DNA of 55,103 bases from Clostridiales bacterium DTU070 (GTDB lineage: Bacteria > Bacillota > Clostridia > DSM-8532), in contig LFSH01000044.1 of NCBI GenBank assembly GCA_001513105.1, positions 1-55,103 of the forward strand, given 5' to 3'. The position numbers and the translations under genes are program-made. A model generated the notes under the pieces. That model worked only from the letters and a program-made list of their open reading frames with translations, had not been told where the DNA came from and made no database searches. Of the stretch, positions 25,368-34,582 are shown one piece after another; within the stretch, counting starts at the first letter, position 1, and each line of letters starts with the position of its first letter.

Positions 25368-26186
25368 TTATTTCCTTTCCAGTACAAGGCATATTGTATC
25401 TGCTTCCCCGGTATACGGGCTGCCGCAGACATCGTCATAGATACTGTGCATCCGGAACCCGAAAGGTGCCACCTCACTAAGCAGTGCCTGTTTTGTGAAC
25501 GCAGTGTCCCAGATAAGGTATTCGCGTATGCTGTTCTCTGTAATAACAACGGTCTTGTTGACTTTGACGGTATTGTTCCCGTAATAATACTCTGCTTCAA
25601 GGCACAAATGCGGCTGGTCGTTCCAAAAACCGCCGTTTTCATGGTACGACCAGGATGTCCTGTCGCATCGGTCTTTATGCGTTTTTTCGGTGAAGACATC
25701 AAAAATGAACAATCCGTTGGGTTTAAGTGCGCGATGTATTTTGGACAGCAGCGTTTTTCTTTCATCAGGTATCAGGGTGGCGTAATCACAGTAAATCAGC
25801 GTTATTGCATCGAATTCCCCTGTGTAATCCATCTCGAGGTAATTCCGGCATATATACCTGGTTTTTGTGTCGTGCTCCTTTGCATAAGCAATTGAACGCC
25901 TTGAATAATCGATACCGGTAACGTCATAGCCCGCATCTGACAGCCTTTTGGTATAAAGACCCGGACCGCAGCCCAAATCAAGTATTCTGCTGCCTGCCGG
26001 GATAATGCTTTCAAGCCATTTTACCGAGCGGTCGATATAACCGTGTCTGCGGCTTGCCGCATCCCAATCCGGGTTAAGATGCGCTTCAAGCATCCCCTTC
26101 GATATATGCTCATCGTCCCAAAATGGTTCACAACTGCGCTGCCAGAGCGAAGGTTTTTGCAGGAATGAAAACAGCCTGTTTATCAT
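25368..26186 (-). CDS. Class I SAM-dependent methyltransferase
   Basis: A 272-residue methyltransferase. Motif I is ILDLGCGPGLYTKRL, the acidic motif II is DVTGIDYSRRSI, and a later ALKPNGLFIFDVF matches motif III. The C-terminal part may set substrate choice, which is unknown. The ATG at 26186 follows GGAGG; the open frame continues upstream without a start signal. Confidence 0.85.
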   Translation of the reverse strand: MINRLFSFLQKPSLWQRSCEPFWDDEHISKGMLEAHLNPDWDAASRRHGYIDRSVKWLESIIPAGSRILDLGCGPGLYTKRLSDAGYDVTGIDYSRRSIAYAKEHDTKTRYICRNYLEMDYTGEFDAITLIYCDYATLIPDERKTLLSKIHRALKPNGLFIFDVFTEKTHKDRCDRTSWSYHENGGFWNDQPHLCLEAEYYYGNNTVKVNKTVVITENSIREYLIWDTAFTKQALLSEVAPFGFRMHSIYDDVCGSPYTGEADTICLVLERK

Positions 26187-26330
26187 GCTTGTCCGTCCTC
26201 CAATTTCTTCGGGATAAAGTACGGTACATCTGTTGTAAAAAAAGCTCCATGCCGAATTATACCAAAACCCGAAAACATCTGCCGTATAAATAATTCCTAC
26301 CGCAAAAAAAGGCATTCCCGCTTCCGGGTA

Positions 26331-26865
26331 TTACCTGCTTTTAACAGGAATCATCTCTATATATCCGCGTGTGCAAACCGGTTCGAGCTGTATTCCGGGA
26401 TTATTCTCATCTCTCACGTATCCATTGCCGTAAAAATCATACCCTGCAATTACCTTTTTAACATCCAAAATTGCTGATTCGTAATCCTCATCATCGTAAG
26501 GATCACTTCTGAACAGCAGATAGTCCGCTTCTGGGAACTCAATTATATCAAATCCGGCAGGAACAATCTCCTGATACTCCATTTCCACCTCAACACCCTG
26601 AACATATTCATTCGTAACCGGATTACGATACTTAACCGGCAGCCACAGGGCTACAGGCTCTCCACTGATTGATTTTATACTTTTCAGAAGCCCCCATACA
26701 TCGCACCCTGTTTCGTTACAGTAAGACCAATAATCAGAAGCCTTTACCCCTCTTTTGACAATCACTTTTCTTGCCGGCTTGTGAATTCTTTGAACCGTTA
26801 CCTTTCTGGAATTCGTCGGTGAAGATTCGCAGGGTTTTCCGGACTGCCGTCAATTTCTCATTCAT
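26331..26865 (-). pseudogene. GyrI-like/AraC effector-binding domain protein, frameshifted
   Basis: The main frame (26331-26765) encodes a GyrI-like small-molecule-binding domain: GVKASDYWSYCNETGCDVW at the N-terminus, PEADYLLFRSDPYD, and PVCTRGYIEMIPV at the end. Upstream in that frame VTVQRIHKPARKVIVKRG still fits the domain, but there is no start. In another frame an ATG at 26865, with AAGGCAGG 7 bases upstream, starts MNEKLTAVRKTLRIFTDEF. A single shift near 26800-26815 would join the two. Either the gene is broken or a base is miscalled. Confidence 0.6.
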
Positions 26866-26886
26866 CCGTAAACCTGCCTTCATTTC

Positions 26887-28059
26887 TCATTTACATTTAT
26901 ATGAATTCACCAATTTGCATACAAACTCCGCCGTTTTCCTTATCAACCCTTCATCCACCAGTTCTGTTGTATCTTTCGGGCAATGCGTATATGATAAACA
27001 TTCTTCAAACAAGTCTGACGCATAAATTATAACACATTTTGTTCCGCCAAAGGCAAAAATCGCATGATCTCCGGCATACCACGGCTGACCGCGGACGATA
27101 CCGGTACAACTGCTAATCACTTTATCCAGCTCATGTTCTTCTTTTTCACTGAAATTAACAGAGGCAACTGCCGTTTTGGATCCGATATGTGCCACTGTAT
27201 CGATATTTACCACCAGCGTAACTTCTGTTCCGGTTTCCCTGAGTTTCTCCAGGTAGATAAGCTCTCCCTGCGGGTCATAGTATTCTTCAGAGTTAAACGG
27301 AACAATATCAATGTTATACCTGGTATTTTCAATATTCCCTGCTGCGTAAAGCATTGCCGCAACCCCGGATGCGTTGTCGAGCGCTCCGTCAGTGTTGTAC
27401 TTGGTATCCATGTGGGCGCAGATTACAATTGTACCTTCAGGATTTACAGCCTTTTTTGAAGCAATCAGCTGGTATGCTGTTGATGGAGCATTCCGTGATA
27501 CTATGGCCAGCTTCATCTCTTTTCCCAATGCTTTTTCCACTTTTTCCGCAAAAACCTCTTTGTCAAGGCTGGCCACAGGGATATGGAAATTACCGTCTTC
27601 AACCAGGTAAAACGGCTTAAGACCGCTCATACTCGTTTCACCTGTAACGGCGATAACAGCACAGGGGCTTTTTGCTTCGAGGCACTCAATAATTGATTTA
27701 TGCTCATCCGGGTAATAGAACGGATAGTCTTTGGGCTGCAAAGGTTCTTTCGCAAGGTCTTCCGTCAAAAACAGTATTCTGCCTTCGCATTCTGCCCGTT
27801 GAAGTTCTTCAATGTTTCCTGCGGCGACAGTTCCCGCTGTTCCGTTAAAAGATTCTGAGAACGGGCTTACCTGTATCGCCAGTTTTCTTCCGTCAACCGT
27901 CAAAAAGGATTCTCCCGCCTCCCACACTTTACAGTCAAAAGGTACCTTAATCGTTTCATATCCCAGGTCTTCCAGGTATGATTCAATATAGCCTGTAATC
28001 TCCTGGTTTTGAACCGTTCCAACAGGTCTTGGTTTTGCTATTTCCGCCAATAGTTCCAT
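26887..28059 (-). CDS. M28-family zinc aminopeptidase-like protein
   Basis: A 390-residue M28 metallopeptidase. Metal-site motifs are CAHMDTKYNTDGALDNASG (H216, D224 or D228) and PFNSEEYYDPQG (E258/E259), with later NIDTVAH and HCPKDTTE segments. Residues about 60-190 form a protease-associated-type insert. No signal peptide, so it is probably cytosolic peptide turnover. It ends 22 bases before the frameshifted GyrI-like gene. Confidence 0.87.
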   Translation of the reverse strand: MELLAEIAKPRPVGTVQNQEITGYIESYLEDLGYETIKVPFDCKVWEAGESFLTVDGRKLAIQVSPFSESFNGTAGTVAAGNIEELQRAECEGRILFLTEDLAKEPLQPKDYPFYYPDEHKSIIECLEAKSPCAVIAVTGETSMSGLKPFYLVEDGNFHIPVASLDKEVFAEKVEKALGKEMKLAIVSRNAPSTAYQLIASKKAVNPEGTIVICAHMDTKYNTDGALDNASGVAAMLYAAGNIENTRYNIDIVPFNSEEYYDPQGELIYLEKLRETGTEVTLVVNIDTVAHIGSKTAVASVNFSEKEEHELDKVISSCTGIVRGQPWYAGDHAIFAFGGTKCVIIYASDLFEECLSYTHCPKDTTELVDEGLIRKTAEFVCKLVNSYKCK

Positions 28060-28207
28060 TTCCTCATCCCCATTTCTTGCGAGTAATTCCGTAGCAAAAT
28101 AGTAGCAGCTGAAGAAAGCAATTTCTCGACTTATTTTATCATTTGTCAGTTACAGCAAAATGTTTTTCCAAGGAAAAAATAAACCGCAGGAACTGTTCCC
28201 GCGGCAA

Positions 28208-29032
28208 TTATTCAATCGGCGTATCAATCTTGCTCAGTTTATTCAGCAGTATTTCTTCTTCTGTCGGGTCATTGCTGTTTTCTTCAATCTTCTTTCTTAT
28301 GTCAAGCATCCTGGAGTCGATGTCGGCTATAAGGTCGGCACACTCTTTCAGCTGCCTGGCTATTTCTTCACAGTCAGTTACATGCTTTTTGTATTTAAGC
28401 TGATGTTCAAGGCTTGCCCATGAATCCATAGCTATGGTCCTGATTTGAACCTCCACTTTCATGTCTTTCTTTTGCTCTGCAAAATAGACGGGAACACTGA
28501 CAATCAAATGTAAGCTCCGATATCCGTTGGGCTTTGGATTTGCTATATAATCCTTTTTCTCTATTAGCACAATATCGTCTTGCTGAATCAGTGCTTCAGC
28601 AATACTGTAAATATCATCCACATACGAACAAATCACCCGTACTCCGGCCACATCATGAATATATTTTTCAATGTTTTCAATTGAAAAGGGTATATTTTTT
28701 CTTCCCATCTTTTCAATAATACTTGTGGTTCGCTTAAGGCGTGAATCAATAAAATTAATGGGATTCCTCTGATACCGGATTTTAAATTCCGTGTCCAGGA
28801 CTTCAAACTTTGTTTTGACTTCCTTAATAGCACATTTATACATCATCATTAATTCCTTGAATTCAACAAGGAAATTCAATATTTCTATTGACCGGTCCAT
28901 CATAGTATTGATTATCGGGTTGTATACGGATATTTCCTCGGGTGATAAATCATAAATCTCCAAACCGGACGCATCTGAAAAAAGGCTTTCAATATGCCTG
29001 TTTGATTCCATAATCTTTTCGCCCCTGTTCAT
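28208..29032 (-). CDS. Small alarmone synthetase (RelA/SpoT-like GTP pyrophosphokinase)
   Basis: A 274-residue single-domain (p)ppGpp synthetase of the YjbM/YwaC type. It has GVRVICSYVDDIYSIAEAL, PKPNGYRSLHLIV and the substrate-binding VEVQIRTIAMDSWASLEHQL. No hydrolase, TGS or ACT domain is present. It makes (p)ppGpp from ATP and GTP or GDP under stress. The ATG at 29032 is preceded by GGAGGG; an internal ATG seven codons in is less supported. Confidence 0.92.
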   Translation of the reverse strand: MNRGEKIMESNRHIESLFSDASGLEIYDLSPEEISVYNPIINTMMDRSIEILNFLVEFKELMMMYKCAIKEVKTKFEVLDTEFKIRYQRNPINFIDSRLKRTTSIIEKMGRKNIPFSIENIEKYIHDVAGVRVICSYVDDIYSIAEALIQQDDIVLIEKKDYIANPKPNGYRSLHLIVSVPVYFAEQKKDMKVEVQIRTIAMDSWASLEHQLKYKKHVTDCEEIARQLKECADLIADIDSRMLDIRKKIEENSNDPTEEEILLNKLSKIDTPIE

Positions 29033-29333
29033 TGCACCCTCCTGTTCTTTATGTATATGTTTTTAATGTATGTGTTTTTATAAAGAAGCAAGCAGTAAAA
29101 CTGAAAACATACCGGTAGCTCATTATTATTATACCGGCGAAGTATGAACTGAATATTAACATTGAATTAAAAATGAATTATTCTTTTTTAGACTACAGGC
29201 ATAACGGCAGCAACCAAAGGTTTGCCTGCATTTCCTGTCGTTTTGCTCCATCGCCTGTTTGAAGAAACGGAGTATTCCCGGAATAATTCTGATAAAACCT
29301 GCCTTGTGTCCCTGCTCCGGTTTGCTTGTGTTC
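29033..29333. other. Divergent intergenic region, no gene seen
   Basis: About 300 bases between the leftward alarmone synthetase and the rightward TM1266-like gene. No convincing open frame. It ends in the promoter at 29334-29362. Confidence 0.5.
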
Positions 29334-29362
29334 TTGTACCAGGAGTATGAAATTGATATAAT
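29334..29362 (+). promoter_or_regulatory. Promoter of the TM1266-like gene
   Basis: TTGTAC (29334-29339), 17 bases, TATAAT (29357-29362), 43 bases before the ATG, with CAGGAGG as ribosome binding site. Confidence 0.65.
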
Positions 29363-29404
29363 GAAGTAAAATAAGATTTAACTGATTGGCACAGGAGGTT
29401 AAGT

Positions 29405-29662
29405 ATGAAGTCTTGTTATTATATTATCGGAGTTCGGCTGGACAACAGGGTTGATAACGCTGTGAAATTCCAGGAGGTACTTACGGAAAACGGGTGCAAA
29501 ATCAAGGCACGCCTCGGGTTGCACGAAGTCAGCGAAGACGCATGTTCAAGAGACGGAATTATTATATTGCAGCCTTACGGCAGCAAGGAAGATGTTGAGT
29601 CGCTGGTTAATGAGCTTAACAGCCTTGAAGGCGTAACCGCACGATACCTCGATTTAAACTGA
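29405..29662 (+). CDS. TM1266-like putative iron-only hydrogenase regulator
   Basis: An 85-residue protein with the ferredoxin-like (ACT/NikR C-terminal-type) fold. Pattern YYIIGVRLDNRVDNAVKFQE, then ARLGLHEVSED, then GIIILQPYGSKEDVESLV. Members are found near [FeFe] hydrogenase maturation genes in Clostridia and Thermotoga and are predicted regulators. No hydrogenase gene lies in this window, so the partner is elsewhere. Confidence 0.75.
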   Translation: MKSCYYIIGVRLDNRVDNAVKFQEVLTENGCKIKARLGLHEVSEDACSRDGIIILQPYGSKEDVESLVNELNSLEGVTARYLDLN

Positions 29663-29697
29663 AACGAATCTTTTCAATAACAGGCATAAATCTTCAA

Positions 29698-29729
29698 GAA
29701 ACGGGGCATGGACGGTACTGCCCCGTTTC
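29698..29729. terminator. Hairpin after the TM1266-like gene
   Basis: Arms GAAACGGGGCA and TGCCCCGTTTC (11 bp) around a 10-base loop, without a T-tract. It lies between two convergent genes. Confidence 0.55.
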
Positions 29730-29866
29730 CTGTTCCCAGGATCCACATCTGTTACCGGTCCTTTAAACTTATAACAACAGCAGCCGCTGTTGCGGCCGCT
29801 TTCGTGATATTTTCCCAGGTCCGGGTACCGGGCTGGCATTTAAAGCTCGTCTTTTTTGGCTACCCC

Positions 29867-30529
29867 TCATTTTGCCCGCAGGCTTGCGGTTAAGAAATAA
29901 TGTTTGCAGTTCTGCTTCTTTCCGTCGAAATAGCAGTCATCGATATACCGGATCCTTTCAATATCATAATTCGAAAACAAGTCCAGGATATCGTCAAGAT
30001 CCACGTAAAAGTGAGGAACACCCTTTTCCGGACCTTCCTCTGTTTTGATTACAGTGTTTTCATCCAGCTTTGGATAACCTGCATCCCTGAAAGACCATGA
30101 CTCTTTTGAACATAATGTAAGGAATACCTCTCCGCTGATTCTTAAAACCCTTGATATTTCATTAATTATTCTTTTAATCCCTACAGAGTCGGTATGCGAA
30201 ATAACATGATATGCAAAAATTGCGTCAAATGAATTATCTTCATAGGGAAGTTTCAGCATATCGGCATTTGTAATATCAACAGGCAGCTCCTCTTTCTCTG
30301 CCCATGATTTCAAATGCACGGTTGCTTCTTCCGACAAATCAAAAGCACTGACATGAAAGCCATGCTTAGCAAACAAAATTGAATGTCTTCCCAATCCGCA
30401 GCCAAAATCAAGAACCCTTTTAAAGCCCTTGTCTTTCCATCTCTGTGCGATATAATAGCTTTCCTCACTTGGCTGCAGCCAAATAGAACTTGTTTCCTTA
30501 TTCCATTCCCATGCTTTTGAAACAGCCAT
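29867..30529 (-). CDS. Class I SAM-dependent methyltransferase
   Basis: A 220-residue methyltransferase. VLDFGCGLGRHSILFAKHGF is motif I, SAFDLSEEA motif II, and ADMLKLPYEDNSFDAIFAYH motif III/IV. The family is close to tellurite-resistance (TehB)-like and ubiE-like enzymes; the substrate is unknown. The ATG at 30529 follows GGGAGG. It ends convergently with the TM1266-like gene. Confidence 0.87.
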   Translation of the reverse strand: MAVSKAWEWNKETSSIWLQPSEESYYIAQRWKDKGFKRVLDFGCGLGRHSILFAKHGFHVSAFDLSEEATVHLKSWAEKEELPVDITNADMLKLPYEDNSFDAIFAYHVISHTDSVGIKRIINEISRVLRISGEVFLTLCSKESWSFRDAGYPKLDENTVIKTEEGPEKGVPHFYVDLDDILDLFSNYDIERIRYIDDCYFDGKKQNCKHYFLTASLRAK

Positions 30530-30618
30530 GAACAGTACCTCCCGTTTCACATGGTCAAATTCCGTGAACCGCGTCCAAACAGTCATCCGTAATTTCACAG
30601 TAAACCGAAGATGATTGT

Positions 30619-31026
30619 TTAATCCTTTGTATTTTCATCAACCATGAATCCCCATTGCACTCCGAATTTATCAATGAATTGAACGGCAAGCGGGCTATAT
30701 GGCAGGGTTTCCAAAGGATCAACGGTAATACTGCCTTCTTTCATTATGTTGTAACAGGAAAGCAAATCATCTTTATTTTTAAACGTAACAATAAGATGAA
30801 CAGCAACATCTGTTGAGGTATCCTTTTTGCCAAACCGGTCATTCAAATAAACCAATTGGCCATGTATACGCATTGCTGCATGGGCAATCCTGTCATCATC
30901 CGCATATTCTTCAGGGTTATACCGGCTGTTGGAAATAATGACGTCGGCCCTGGTATTAAACGCTTTTTCATAAAATGGAATTGCTTCTTTGCAGTTACCG
31001 CTGAAATGCAAATGGGGAATCAGCAT
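30619..31026 (-). CDS. VOC-family (PhnB-like/glyoxalase-fold) protein
   Basis: A 135-residue protein with PHLHFSGNCKEAIPFYEKAF and a late PYSPLAVQFIDKFGVQWGF segment, typical of the PhnB/3-demethylubiquinone-like branch of the vicinal oxygen chelate superfamily. The enzymatic role is unknown. Confidence 0.87.
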   Translation of the reverse strand: MLIPHLHFSGNCKEAIPFYEKAFNTRADVIISNSRYNPEEYADDDRIAHAAMRIHGQLVYLNDRFGKKDTSTDVAVHLIVTFKNKDDLLSCYNIMKEGSITVDPLETLPYSPLAVQFIDKFGVQWGFMVDENTKD

Positions 31027-31052
31027 AATTAACCTCCATTGTATTGGATTTG

Positions 31053-31772
31053 TCAGATTAGATTCATATCCTTAAACTTTTTCATTACAAGCAAAGCAGT
31101 GTTGTCGATAAAGAAAGCGAATTCCTCCCTTGACATTGCAACATGGTTATTAAAGTTTTCATCCAATTCAGGCATATAACCCATTACGCCTATTTTCCTT
31201 ACAATACATCCATGCGGCAGATAGTCAAGGTAGTCCGGAAACTCCTTTAATGGCAGGATTTCTGTCAAATATCCCGAATCAGGGTTATGCCGGAGATATT
31301 CCGCTTCCATGGAGTATATCACCTGCATGCGTTCTTTTTTTGATATCAGCTTCTTAACGGAATCCCAGTCCTCAGGTAATCCCGTTGAGCGTTCACGCAG
31401 ATTCTCATCTGCTTTTATCCTTTTCCATGTATCTCTTACCCTTTCATCATTGCGTATAAAACGCTGAAACTCTGCATCAGCGACCAGGTGTGCATAATAG
31501 CCCAGCAGGAATGAGTAATGTTCATGGGACTGGATTTCACTTTTTCGCTTATGTATGTACTCGTTATAAAAAGCATCGCAATCAGCGGCTGTTTTTCTTT
31601 CTCCGGTCATCCAGTGAGTAACCTCCCGTGACGGGGTAAAAGAGGTCCGGTCCTCATTCTCAACATTACAGTCAGGAGCAATATTCCCGACACAAAACCC
31701 GCGCCTGTCCAATTCGGGGTAATATTTCAGTATGATATCGGCTATTATCATATGTGTAACCCAGGTAGGCAT
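31053..31772 (-). CDS. Zinc-dependent phospholipase C-like protein
   Basis: A 239-residue protein starting PTWVTHMIIADIIL and containing GNIAPDCN, RTSFTPSREVTHW and GYYAHLVADAEF. The spaced His/Asp residues match the zinc-dependent phospholipase C / S1-P1 nuclease-like fold (PF00882) used by many uncharacterised cytosolic proteins. No signal peptide, so it is probably not a secreted lipase. Starts 27 bases upstream of the VOC gene. Confidence 0.8.
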   Translation of the reverse strand: MPTWVTHMIIADIILKYYPELDRRGFCVGNIAPDCNVENEDRTSFTPSREVTHWMTGERKTAADCDAFYNEYIHKRKSEIQSHEHYSFLLGYYAHLVADAEFQRFIRNDERVRDTWKRIKADENLRERSTGLPEDWDSVKKLISKKERMQVIYSMEAEYLRHNPDSGYLTEILPLKEFPDYLDYLPHGCIVRKIGVMGYMPELDENFNNHVAMSREEFAFFIDNTALLVMKKFKDMNLI

Positions 31773-31814
31773 GGTCTGTCACCTGTCTTTACAGTTATTG
31801 GTTGAAATGAGTAT

Positions 31815-31997
31815 TCATGCAGATTCGGTTTCAATTTCATTTATTGTTTTCAGTCCGGCGTTTGACAAACACTTTTTAACGTTCTGCGCATTATCGGCAA
31901 ACAGTGGTATTTTACGATTTCCAAAGTCCATTTCATTGGATTTGATCCTTGCTGCAGGCGGATAATCCATGTTCATGCACCGGACAATTTTCGGCAT
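31815..31997 (-). CDS. Possible 60-residue conserved small protein
   Basis: Starts 5 bases after the tandem-GNAT stop and ends 42 bases before the phospholipase-like gene. The sequence looks coding (IKSNEMDFGNRKIPLFADNA). The ribosome binding site (CGAGG) abuts the ATG at 31997, so a start further in is possible. The family is not recognised. Confidence 0.42.
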   Translation of the reverse strand: MPKIVRCMNMDYPPAARIKSNEMDFGNRKIPLFADNAQNVKKCLSNAGLKTINEIETESA

Positions 31998-32002
31998 CCT
32001 CG

Positions 32003-32953
32003 TTAAATTGAATACTCCAGCACTTTTTGCTCTTTTGCAATTCTATACCCCATCCGTATGTAAATATCCAATGCCTTGATATTGTTGGTCCGCACTTCCA
32101 GGAGAGCAGTTCCTGCACCATGCTTTACAAGATATGAAAGCCCTTTGCCGATTAAGCAACTGCCCAAACCTTTATTTCTCCATTGAGGCATAACAAATAT
32201 ATTCTCCGTAAATGCCTGCCTTTTTCCATGTTCTGTTTTCCTGTCCGGGCTCCAGTACAGCATTATGCTCCCTGCTATGCCGGTACCGCTGAAAGCGGTT
32301 ATTGTAGTGCCATCAATCCACATATCGGATTTCATGAAGTATTCAAGGCCTTCCACATTCCACGGTTTCTCAGGAAAAACAGTATTGTATGCATCAATAT
32401 ACCTGTCCTTTTCCTCCCTGGTTTCCATCCTCCATTCAATAATCTCCAGGCCTTCAGGAACAGCTGTATCATTTATGGGTTCACCCAGGTCTCTTACCAT
32501 ACTGTAAATGCCATCACAGGCCTTGAATTCCTTTGAAAGGAGATAATCAATGCTCTCTGTTTCGGTTGTAAAATAGCAGAAGCAGATTTTTGTGTCTTTA
32601 ACCGGTGCACCGTTCCTGATCTCCGCTGCCCTTACCATCATTTTATCATACAACAAGTCCCGAAGTTGTCCTTTGCTCTGAAAATCCGGATCAACTTTCA
32701 TTTCGGCCCATAAAACATTAGGATATCCACTCCCGTTTTCAGCCAGCACCGGATAAATTGCTGCATACCCTGCTAATGCACCCTCTTCATTAAAAGCACA
32801 AAAAACATTTCTGCCTTCTTCAAATTCCGGAGAATTATAAACTTCAGCCTGAACCACAGGGGAGTCGGGAAAAACACTTTTATATTTTTTGTCCAACTCG
32901 TGTACTCGGGCAACATCCTCCGGTTTGAAATTCCTGATTATTATTTTCTCCAT
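32003..32953 (-). CDS. Tandem GNAT acetyltransferase
   Basis: A 316-residue protein with two N-acetyltransferase domains. The first is about residues 1-155 (AEMKVDPDFQSKGQLRDLL, a Q/RxxG/A acetyl-CoA loop). The second is about residues 165-316 (NIFVMPQWRNKGLGSCLIGK). The layout is like mycothiol synthase-type double GNATs. The substrate is unknown. The ATG at 32953 follows GGGTAGG. Confidence 0.85.
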   Translation of the reverse strand: MEKIIIRNFKPEDVARVHELDKKYKSVFPDSPVVQAEVYNSPEFEEGRNVFCAFNEEGALAGYAAIYPVLAENGSGYPNVLWAEMKVDPDFQSKGQLRDLLYDKMMVRAAEIRNGAPVKDTKICFCYFTTETESIDYLLSKEFKACDGIYSMVRDLGEPINDTAVPEGLEIIEWRMETREEKDRYIDAYNTVFPEKPWNVEGLEYFMKSDMWIDGTTITAFSGTGIAGSIMLYWSPDRKTEHGKRQAFTENIFVMPQWRNKGLGSCLIGKGLSYLVKHGAGTALLEVRTNNIKALDIYIRMGYRIAKEQKVLEYSI

Positions 32954-33015
32954 AGCTTGACCTACCCGTTTATAAATTGCCTGCAAGTTTTTCCGTATGT
33001 ATTCTTTACGCCCTT

Positions 33016-33375
33016 TTAATCTGACTTCCGGGACTGCTTTTCGTCCTGTTCTCTAACATACAGCCTGTACTCGACAGACGTCGGTTCTTTCTCAACAGCC
33101 ATCAGTTCACCGATTTTTACAATTTCCTTGAGTTTTTCGTTTATAAACAACTGCAAGCATGCGGGAACATGGTCTCTATAATACCTGTGCAATGCAACGC
33201 ATTCACGGCATCGTCCATGCCATTCACAGAGCGTATGCGGGCACGTGCACCTGAGTACTTCCGGGTCCTTTGCAAGCTCCCTGTTTTTTAAGACTAATTC
33301 GTAATACTCCTGTTTTGTTCTTATTTCCAGCCACCTTCTTTAACCTTGAAATAAATGTATCAAGTTTCCTGACAT
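33016..33375 (-). pseudogene. Cys-rich (DUF6485-like) gene, disrupted near its start
   Basis: The minus strand encodes about 107 residues with a metal-site-like pattern CTCPHTLCEWHGRCRECV and PACL, similar to small cysteine-rich DUF6485-type proteins. An in-frame ATG at 33375 is followed by a TAA 12 codons later, just before the coding part. A neighbouring frame reads KLDTFISRLKKVAGNK into the same point. A one-base shift near 33325 is the simplest explanation. The 3' end is intact. Confidence 0.55.
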
Positions 33376-33400
33376 AAGTATACTGTGATTAAAATTACAT

Positions 33401-33597
33401 TCAAAGTTCGGGGTTGTATCCTGTCTTTTCGTTGATATATACATACCCCTGTATGTCTTTGCCTATAAGCCATGAATCAAATAGTTCAAGAGTTCGGGTT
33501 GTTTATGATTGCACAGTTTAAGCCTTTCGTTAATTTGACAGCATGGATTTTCTATCATGTATGAATGCGAAATAATGTCCAACAGATCGGTGCCGTA
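33401..33597 (-). pseudogene. Decayed gene fragment of unknown family
   Basis: One frame encodes DLLDIISHSYMIENPCCQIN and continues to PELL. After a one-base shift another frame continues ELFDSWLIGKDIQGYVYINE to a stop at 33401. The composition is coding-like, but no start is visible. It adjoins the disrupted Cys-rich gene, so this whole 0.7-kb stretch appears to be decaying. Confidence 0.4.
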
Positions 33598-33665
33598 TCA
33601 ATAGCTTAGCAAATTATGAGCAATGTATCAATACCTGGGATTGAATACCTGACGATAGACTTCAA

Positions 33666-34142
33666 TTATAAAAGTTCCAGTCGCATCTCGGTATATTTCG
33701 ATGACTGCTTACGTACAAATCCAAGTTTTTCGTAAAGCAGTCTGCCGGATTCAGTGGCAGACAGCTCCAGATATGAAATATTCATTGCCTTTGCCTTGTT
33801 GATCATCATAGTGAGTAATTTGGTTGCAATCCCTTTGCGGCGATATTCAGGATAAGTAAACACATTGAGTATCGTTGCCGTTTTGCCTGTTATGAACGCC
33901 GGGTTTGCCGGCTTTTCCGCAACTGCCATATACACGGTTGAAACCACCTGGCCGTCTTTTTCAGCCAAAAACGCGATAAAATCACTGTTCAGATGCTTTG
34001 GAAAATAATACATCAGTTGATTGACAACAGCCTCTGTTTCGTCTTTACTGAGCTCACCTCTGTCCTCAGCCAGGTAATCGAGGCGCAGCTTAATCAGTGC
34101 ATCTATATCTTTATGTGATGCTTTTCTATACGTAATATCCAT
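33666..34142 (-). CDS. GNAT-family N-acetyltransferase
   Basis: A 158-residue protein. Acetyl-CoA-binding motif A is VFTYPEYRRKGIATKLLTMM (RRKGIA), followed by LELSATESGRLLYEKLGF. The substrate is unknown. Single gene. Confidence 0.88.
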   Translation of the reverse strand: MDITYRKASHKDIDALIKLRLDYLAEDRGELSKDETEAVVNQLMYYFPKHLNSDFIAFLAEKDGQVVSTVYMAVAEKPANPAFITGKTATILNVFTYPEYRRKGIATKLLTMMINKAKAMNISYLELSATESGRLLYEKLGFVRKQSSKYTEMRLELL

Positions 34143-34530
34143 TCCGAATCCTCCTGGTAATATGCTTTATCTCCCCGTATTTTTCACGTATTCGCATGGT
34201 TCAGCACCGGCAATTTCATATATAAATCAGGCAGACAGCCAGTTTTACAGCATATTCACAGTTTATCATATCAGCACTTATCCTTATCTGAAATCACGTA
34301 AAACAGCTCGTCCTGCCAACTGTCATCTTTATAAGGCATTTACAGGCTGAGGATATACTTTTATAATACTACTTTTTCAAGAGATAAAGAATGCAATGCT
34401 GCAATGAAAAAACAACCGGTTTACCGTAATTATGAAACGGAATTATAGCCCCTGTCAATCTTTAACAACTCTGTTGTTTTGACTAATTTGACCCCGTCAA
34501 AGCCCAGTTTAGTTCTGTGTTTTTGCATGA
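34143..34530. other. Intergenic region, no gene seen
   Basis: About 390 AT-rich bases without a convincing open frame on either strand. The bacterioferritin terminator borders it. Confidence 0.5.
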
Positions 34531-34561
34531 AAAAGAGGCTGTAGCTGGTACAGCCTCTTTT
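34531..34561. terminator. Terminator of the bacterioferritin gene
   Basis: A perfect 13-bp stem, AAAAGAGGCTGTA / TACAGCCTCTTTT, with a 5-base loop and T-rich ends on both strands. It lies 22 bases after the gene. Confidence 0.85.
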
Positions 34562-34582
34562 GTTCAGATCTTGCCGGGAGAA

